From Paraspadella gotoi (taxonomy: Eukaryota > Chaetognatha), in the NCBI GenBank assembly GCA_051294375.1, contig JBJCIZ010000016.1, forward strand, positions 1 to 64,000: 64,000 bases of DNA, in the 5' to 3' direction. Shown here in pieces: positions 9,901 to 18,900 of the stretch (within the stretch, counting starts at the first letter, position 1; every line of letters starts with the position of its first letter). A program made the translations under genes and the position numbers. The notes below the pieces were generated by a model. It was given only the letters and a program-made list of their open reading frames with translations. It did not search any database and was not told where the DNA came from.

Positions 9901-12900
9901 ATAAGTAAATATAATAATAAATAAATAATAAATAATAATAAATATAATATTAAATAAATAATTAAACAAAGTAATTAAACAAAGTAATTAAATAAATTAA
10001 TAAATATAATAATTAATAAATTAATAATAAAAGTAAATGAATAAATAATTATTTAATGAATAATAAATAGAGAGAGAAGAACGGGAAGAAACAACAATAG
10101 TAACATGATAACAGACGCGACTGCGATCCCTAATATGAGTTCAATCCTTGGACAATTTTTTTTTAATAAAAACGAAAAGAAAGCAAGATAGAGAGAGAGA
10201 GAGAAAGAGAAATAAATAAAAATAAAGAGAATGACGAGAAGAAAGAACGAAAAAAAACCGATGTTGCGATAGCAAAATGATAACATGCACGAATGCAATG
10301 CTTAATTTTACGAGTTCAATCCTAATTCAATTTTTTTTAAAATAAAAACGCAGAGAGAGAGGAGAGAAAGAGAGAGAGAGAGAGCGAAGCCAAATCGTTT
10401 TCGGGATGAATCAGCAGAATCAGAGACTGGGGAAAAGAGAGAGAGCGAGCTACATATAATTAAAAAGAGAGAAAAAGAGAGAGAAGGAGACACAAAAAAA
10501 AATTCAAAGGCAGCAGCAGAATCATCAGGAGAAAAGAGAGAAAAAGAAAGAAAACCCCTGCAGAGCTTAAATCGCAGTTGCAGATTCTTTTTTTTCCCTT
10601 TGAATCAATAATAGTAAATTTATATAACATAATATTAAAATAAAATTAAATAATATTAATATGGTAATAGTATTAACAAGAATTTTATAATTAAATTAAA
10701 AATAAAAATAGAATTCAATCATAAAAATATGATTCGAATCATAAAATATGATTCGAATCATAAAAATATGATTCGATTCATTAAAATATATTCGATCATT
10801 AAAAATTGTTCGAATCAAATATTCAATTATAAAAATATGATTCGAATTATAAAAATATTATTCGAATTATAATAAATTATGATTCAAATCATAAAAATAT
10901 TGATTCAAATCAATAAATATGATTCAAATCAGATAAATATGATTCAAATCATAAAATATGATTCAAATCATAAAAAATATGATTCAAATCATATAAATAT
11001 GATTCAAATCATAAAAATATGATTCTGAACCATATTTTTAGATATTTTATAGATAAAAATCATACTTTATGATTCGAATCTTATTTTTATGATGTAAAAC
11101 TAAAAATCATTACAATATATAGTATTAGAAAAATCTCGACTACTATTCCTAAAAATTACCTGATGATTATATGTTTGTAACTTATTGGTTCTATTTCAAA
11201 TTTTTATGATTATAAGCTTTAACTCATTTATGGTCCTATTAATTTGAATCATATCTTTTTTTACTGTATTCAATTCTTATAATATTTATTACTTAACTAA
11301 ATAAATTTGGAATGATATTGCATTTAAAATTCAGAAAGATATATTAATTATTTTATATGACATCAATACCTATTTCTATTACCCCAAATACATTATTACC
11401 ATAAAAATCGTTTGCTTTTTTTAAATACGAACCTAAAAAAATGATATCTTCGTCAGTTTCGCTGCTGTTATCCCGTGAAGGTTCCTGCTTCACCAAGGTC
11501 ACCCATTCCTTTGGGTTTGCCCTGACAGGAAGTACGATGGGAACAATGTCTTGCTCTGCAACCTGAACACCCATTTGCCGTCAACATCCTCCTCCACAAC
11601 TTCGACGCCTTCCTTCCCTATCTTTGGACTGACTGCCGCATTCCTCCATCTCCGCTTGGTCCACCGCAATCCGTCGCACAAGTCGCTCCGCCGCCGTCCG
11701 CCAAAGGCCTCCTCCGCCGACCGCCAAAACCTCCTCGCCGCCCGCCAAAGCCTGGTCGCCGCCCGCCAAAGCCTTCGTCGCCGCCTTGCCAAAGCCTCGT
11801 CGCCGCCCGCCCAAAGCCTCGTGCCGCCCGCCAAAGCCTTCGTCCGCCGCCAAGCCCTCCGCCGCCAAAGCCTCGTCCGCCGCCCGCCAAAGCTTCCTCG
11901 CCCCCGCCAAAGCTCCTCGCCGCCGCCAAAGCCTCGTCGGGCCGCCCGCCAAAGCCTCGTCGCCGCCCGCCAAAGCCTCGTCGCCGCCCGCAAAACCTCC
12001 TGGTCGCCGCCCACCAAAAGCCTCGTCGCCGCCCGCCAAAGCCTCGTCCCGCCGCCAAAGCTCGTCGCCGCCGCCAAAGCCTCGTCGCCGCCGCGCAAAG
12101 CTTCGTCGCCGCCCGCCAAAGCTTCCTCGCCGCCCGCCAAAGCCTCCTCGCCGCCGCCCAAGCCTCCTCGCCGCCCGCCAAAAGCCTCCTCGCCGCCCGC
12201 CAAAGCCCCTCGCGCCCGCCCAAAGCCTCCTCGCCGCCGCCAAAGCCTCCTTGCTCCCGCCGATCCTTTCCGTTGCCGTCACCCGCTGTTCGACGCCCTC
12301 TGCCTGTCCATCCCTCCGTCGCCTGTCCATCTTCCATCTCCCTTCTGCCAGCGTTTCCCGTCTGTTTGCCAATCTCCATCGCACCATCTGCCTTTCCGCT
12401 TTCCTCCATGTTTCATTGCTTTTCCATCATCCTCTTTCATCAGTCCACCGCCTTTCATTATCGACGCCGCTTCTCCTCCACCCTCGACCGCCATCACCAT
12501 CGACCTGCCCCTCTCCTTCTGGCTGTCGTTGTCTTCAATTGATGCTAACTGCCCGTCATTCTCCTTCATTGCAGGACCGGCACCGTCGTCTTCATCGTAG
12601 AAAATTATCGGACGTTTACGAGGACGTCCTCGACGTTTAGGCTCTGGTGTTTCAGAAAAAAAATTATTACAAGTTTTATTTAGCAAAAATACTCACGAAA
12701 TTCAATTTTAGAGAAAAAATTTTTTATGTCACAAACAACATTTTTTTAAAACAATGATTGAGTCCATCATTTGCGCAACCATGAAGTCAAAACATGTCTG
12801 TTTTTTGAGACTAAAAAAAAATGTTTGTTGTGAAACAATAAAAACTTTTTCTCTAAATTTTGAATGCAACAAAAAGAGAGCCAAAATACAAAGTCTTAAA

Positions 12901-15900
12901 AGAATTAACATGAAATGAAAAATAAATAAACTTTTAATTTTTTTAATATTCAAAAGTATTCAATTATTATTCTTTCTATTTCATGAATTTATTGTTCATA
13001 ATTTTAATAATAATAAATGGAGAAGGTGAAGAATTGTAACCGATGTAAGGATGTAACAGACCATGACATGACTTACAATAACTTTTTTAGCCTGTGTATT
13101 TATGACACGCAATGCATTAGAATTCCGTCGTTTATTCTTTTTAGTTTGAGGATTTCTGTTCTTTAAAAAGGCAACTGACTGACCGACCGAAAATTAACTT
13201 AAAGTTGCTCGCGAGTATTTGCGGCAAAACAAACGGTTTTAGAAATAATACCTAACTAACCTGCAGCTAGTTGAGTTTTCTCAACATTCCTCTTCCTCAT
13301 CTTCACAAATAACTAGTTTATCCTCGTCACTATCGTCTTTGGAAGAAAGACTTGAAGTTGCCTAAAAGAAAGGATAAGATTAAATTAGAAATGATATTCA
13401 AATTCAAATTTTAAAATTTTTATTAAATATTTACTTTCGGAGGTGATCCTCCAAAGGACGTGGCTTTGTAGCTCGTTTCTTTCCGATAGGGTTTCCTCTC
13501 AGGTTCAACTAAAAAAAATTTTTTAAAAATAATCAATATTACCACCGTCTTTATATTTCATTATTTTTAGGAAAGTAACCTAAATGTTATACATATATTT
13601 CAATATATACATATTCTTAACAATTTTTAGTTAAAACCATTTCAATTTCCTATTCACAACTAAAATCTCTATTAGTCCTCATTCTTAACCTGTCTCACCA
13701 CTTGACCACTATTCTTTTTCTCAACTCTGTGTTGGGAAACTTTGCCCTGTCTCTCTCTTCTCTCTCTCCCTCTCTCCCTTCTTTCACACAAAAAACTGTC
13801 CAAAATTCACAAATTGTTTGACGCTGAGAAGGCTTGCAACTAAAAGCCGAAACATGTCCGTTTTTTCTATGAAAAAAAAAAAAAAAAAAAATTCCGTTGT
13901 TTAAACAAAAACCATTTTGCCCTCAATACATAGACCAACGAAAAGAAAGGTTATTACCAATATAGTTAAATATAAAAAAATATGACTGAGCAAACAATAC
14001 CGGATCTTGCTCACGATTTATTAGCGTTTAGGAGCTGATCGGTTTATTTATAATTATTTATTTAATTACTTTTCATTAAAGCAGCTTAATTGCTGATTAA
14101 TTAATTAATTATTTAATTGTTGTAGTCGCTTCAGCTAGAAAAGTAAAAAAAACGAGAGAAAAGAACGGGCTTTTTTTTAATTCAAACTCATTTCCGGTTG
14201 AAACAATTCCATCAAATTTTGATTCGAACATCAGAAGTATTGGCATTCAAAGCTAAGAGGGATCATACTGCCTGATTTTCTAAAAAAAACCTCCAGGTTA
14301 ACGCCCTGCTCCTTCCTCTCTCCCTATCTTCATACACACATCCTGATCTTCTAAAAAAACTCCAGTTAACGCCCTGCTCCTACCTCTCCTCTCCCTTAAT
14401 TTAAAAAATTTTAAAAATTAAAAAAAACCCATTGATTTTTACCAGCGGTGATAAACCTGGTTAAATGAGTGACAAAGAGAAAAAATGTTTTTGTCCATTT
14501 TTTTCAATAGAAAATACATAAACTATGTTAAAGAAAAATTATATAACATATACATATAAAAAAATGACACTTGTCCTTATACACATATCCAAGGGGAAAC
14601 AATCAGCTTACGATCGCCGTATCATTTTATGCAATTGACCATAGTATAAAAAATGGCAGTTGGTCAAAGAAAAATAATTTATTTTAGAGGAGTAAAGAAA
14701 AAGTCAAAAGAAAAGAAAAAGATTACGAATTTTTAACGATATTTTCTGGTCAAAAGCACGCAAGACCATCTACTTATCAGTTAACCTTACAAAATCGAAA
14801 TCGATGACATGACTTCTTTTGCTTTATCTTGAAATTTTTTTCTCCTGGAGGTCTGAGCACCGTGGGGATGGACAGACATTTCGTTTTTTTTACCGGACAA
14901 GATTGTATTGGTGGACCGACGGACCAACAAAGTGAACAGCCAGAATCTGCTATAAGCAGATCCGGTTTAAAAATATTGATTTGAATTATAAAAACATGAT
15001 TTTAATTAAAAAAATATTAAAACCATAAAATATGATTCTAATTATTTTTACGTTCACATTTTTATGATTCAAATTATATTTTAATCTCTCTCTTTAATAA
15101 GTAAATAATAATAAGTAAATAATAATAAGTAAATGATAATAATAATAATAAATAATAATAATAAATAATAATATTAAATAAATAATTAAACAAAGTAATT
15201 AAACAAAGTAATTAAATAAATTAATAAATAATAAATAATTAATAAATTAATAAATAAAAGTAAATGAATAAATAATTATTTAAATGAATAAATAAATAGA
15301 GAGAGAAGAACGGGAAGAAACAACAATAGTAACATGATAACAGACGCGACTGCGATCCCTAATATGAGTTCAATCCTTGGACAATTTTTTTTTAATAAAA
15401 ACGAAAAGAAAGCAAGATAGAGAGAGAGAGAGAGAGAGAGCGAAGCCAAATCGTTTTCGGATGAATCAGCAGAATCAGAGACTGGGGAAAAGAGAGAGAG
15501 CGAGCTACATATAATTAAAAAGAGAAAAGAGAGAGAAGGAGACACAAAAATAAAAATCCAAAGGCAGCAGCAGAATCATCAGGAGAAAAGAGAGAAAAAG
15601 AAAGAAAACCCCTGCAGAGCTTAAATCGCAGCTGCAGATTCTTTTTTTTCCCTTTGAATCAATAATAGTAAATTTATATAACAATAATATTAAAAATAAA
15701 ATTAATATAATATTAATATTGGTAATAGTATTAACAAGAATTTATTATAATATTAAAAATAAAAATAGAATTCAAATCATAAAAATATGATTCGAATCAT
15801 AAAAATATGATTCGAATCATAAAAATATGATTCGAATCATAAAAATATGATTCGAATCATAAAAATATGATTCGAATTATAAAAATATTATTCGAATTAT

Positions 15901-18900
15901 AAAAATATGATTCAAATCATAAAAATATGATTCAAATCATATAAATATGATTCAAATCAGATAAATATGATTCAAATCATAAAAATATGATTCAAATCAT
16001 AAAAATATGATTCAAATCATATAAATATGATTCAAATCATAAAAATATGATTCTGACCATATTTTTAGATATTTTATAGATAAAAATCATACTTTTATGA
16101 TTCGAATCTTATTTTTATGATGTAAAACTAAAAATCATTACAATATATAGTATTAGAAAATCTCGACTACTATTCCTAAAAATACCTATGATTATATGTT
16201 TGTAATTATTGGTTCTATTTCAAATTTTTATGATTATAAGCTTTAACTCATTTATGGTCCTATAATTTGAATCATATCTTTTTTTACTGTATTCAATTCT
16301 TATAATATTTTATACTTAACTAAATAAATTTTTGGAATGATATTGCATTTAAAATTCAGAAAGATAATATTAATTATTTAATTATGACATCAATACCTAT
16401 TTCTATTACCCCAAATACATTATTACCATAAAAATCGTTTTGCTTTTTTTAAATACGAACCTAAAAAAATGATATCTTCGTCAGTTTCGCTGCTGTTATC
16501 CCGTGAAGGTCCTGCTTCACCAAGGTCACCCATTCCTTTGGAGTTTGCCCTGACAGGAAGTACGATGGGAACAATGTCTTGCTCTGCAACCTGAACACCC
16601 ATTTGACCGTCAACATCCTCCTCCACAACTTCGACGCCTTCTTCCCTATCTTTGGACTGACTGCCGCATTCCTCCATCTCCGCCTGTCCACCGCAATCCG
16701 TCGCACAAGTCGCTCCGCCGCCGTCCGCCAAAGCCTCCTCGCCGCCCGCCAAAACCTCCTCGCCGCCCGCCAAAGCCTCCTCGCCGCCCGCCAAAGCCTC
16801 CTCGCCGCCCGCCAAAGCCTCCTCGCCGCCCGCCAAAGCCTCCTTGCTGCCCGCCGATTCCTTTCCGTTGCCGTCACCCGCCTGTTCGACGCCCTCTGCC
16901 TGTCCATCCTCCGTCGCCTGTCCATCTTCCATCTCCCTTCTGCCAGCGTTTCCCGTCTGTTTGCCAATCTCCATCGCACCATCTGCCTTTCCGCTTTCCT
17001 CCATCGTTTCCATTGCTTTTCCATCATCCTCTTTCATCAGTCCACCGCCTTTCATTATCGACGCCGCTTCTCCTCCACCCTCGACCGCCATCACCATCGA
17101 CCTGCCCCTCTCCTTCTGGCTGTCGTTGTCTTCAATTGATGCTAACTGCCCGTCATTCTCCTTCATTGCAGGACCGGCACCGTCGTCTTCATCGTAGAAA
17201 ATTATCGGACGTTTACGAGGACGTCCTCGACGTTTAGGCTCTGGTGTTTCAGAAAAAAAATTATTACAAGTTTATTTAGCAAAAATACTCACGAAATTCA
17301 ATTTTTAGAGAAAAAGTTTTTATTGTTCACAAACAAACATTTTTTTAAACAATGATTGAGTCCATCATTTGCGCAACCATGAAGTCAAAACATGTCTGTT
17401 TTTTGAGACTAAAAAAAATGTTTGTTTGTGAACAATAAAAACTTTTTCTCTAAATTTTGAATGCAACAAAAAGAGAGCCAAAATACAAAGTCTTAAAATG
17501 AATTAACATGAAATGAAAATAAATTAAACTTTTAATTTTTTTAATATTCAAAAGTATTCAATTATTATTCTTTCTATTTCATGAATTTATTGTTCATAAT
17601 TTTAATAATAATAATAAAAGTGAGAAGGTGAAGAATTGTAACGATGTAAGATGTAACAAGACATGACATGACTACAATAACTTTTTTAGCCTGTGTATTT
17701 ATGACACGCAATGCATTAGAATTCCGTCGTTTATTCTTTTTAGTTTGAGGATTTCTGTCTTAAAAAGGCAACTGACTGACCGACCGAAAATTAACTTAAA
17801 GTTGCTCCGCGAGTATTTGCGGCAAAACAAACGGTTTTAGAAATAATACATAACTAACCTGCAGCTAGTTGAGTTTTCTCAACATTCCTCTTCTCATCTT
17901 CACAAATAACTAAATTATCCTCGTCACTATCGTCTTTGGAAGAAAGACTTGAAGTTGCCTAAAAGAAAGGATAAGATTAAATTAGAAATGATATTCAAAT
18001 TCAAATTTAAAATTTTTATTAAATATTTACTTTCGGAGGTGATCCTCCAAAGGACGTGGCTTTGTAGCTCGTTCTTTTCCGATAGGGTTTCCTCTCAGGT
18101 TCAACTAAAAAAAATTTTTTAAAAATAATCAATATTACACCCGTCTTTTATTTCATTATTTTTAGGAAAAGTAACCTAAATTATACATATATTTCAATAT
18201 ATATATATTCTAACAATTTTTAGTTAAACCATTTCATTTCCTATTCACAACTAAAATCTCTATTAGTCCTCATTCTTAACCTGTCCTCACCACTTGACCA
18301 CTATTCTTTTCTCAACTCTGTGTTGGAAACTTTGCCCTGTCTCTCTCTCTCTCTCTCCCTCTCTCCCTTCTTTCACACAAAAAACTGTCCAAAATTCACA
18401 AATTGTTTGACGCTGAAGAAGGCTTGCAACTAAAGCCGAAACATGTCCGTTTTTTTCTATGAAAAAAAAAAAAAAAAAATTCGTTGTAAAACAAAAACCA
18501 TTTTGCCTCAATACATAGACCAACGAAAAGAAAGGTTATTACCAATATAGTTAAATATAAAAATATGACTGAGCAAACAATACCGGATCTGCTCACGATT
18601 ATTAGCGTTTAGGAGCTGATCGGTTTATTAATTAATTATTTATTTAATTACTTTTCATTAAAGCAGCTTAATTGCTGATTAATTAATTAATTATTTAATT
18701 GTTGTAGTCGCTTCAGCTAGAAAAGTAAAAAAAACAGAGAAACGGGCTTTTTTTAATTCAAACTCATTTCCGGTTGAACAATTCCATCAAATTTTGATTT
18801 CGAACATCAGAAGTAATTGGCATTCAAAGCTAAGAGGGGATCACACTGCCTGATTTTCTAAAAAAAACCTCCAGGTTAACGCCCTGCTCCTTCCTCTCTC

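Larger units (their letters stand above)
11433..13508 (-). pseudogene. Degenerate copy of AT-hook gene exons 5-7
   Basis: Exon 5 copy 13435-13508 (74 nt, intact), exon 6 copy 13261-13361 (101 nt against 100 in the right copy) and exon 7 copy 11433-12643 (1211 nt against 780). The extra base in exon 6 brings a stop right after an EEEEC run. The expanded minisatellite in exon 7 is broken into several frames. The intact cassette is 954 nt, a multiple of three, so in principle it could be inserted in frame. This copy cannot be read through as it stands. Confidence 0.7.
9749..15080. repeat. Left copy of a 5 kb tandem segmental duplication
   Basis: In the same order as 15090-19660, this holds a (TAA)n tract, a GAGA/SINE-like block, the ATGATTCGAATCAT satellite, exons 7, 6 and 5 of the AT-hook gene, two hairpin elements and a closing AAAAACATGATTTTAAT segment. 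The left copy has more one-base indels. It also has about 190 bp extra near 10160-10350 and a much longer EEALAGG-coding minisatellite. Confidence 0.85.

Noticed and set aside
11551-12600. Long plus- and minus-strand open frames rich in Pro/Ala/Arg or Gly/Arg
   Set aside because: They are alternative-frame readings of the 21 bp minisatellite. Only the frame giving EEALAGG fits the intact paralogous exon.
12703-12863. Hairpin with AAAACATGTCTG as another hammerhead
   Set aside because: No CTGANGA box or GAAA box is present in either arm or in the paralogous copy at 17298-17460.
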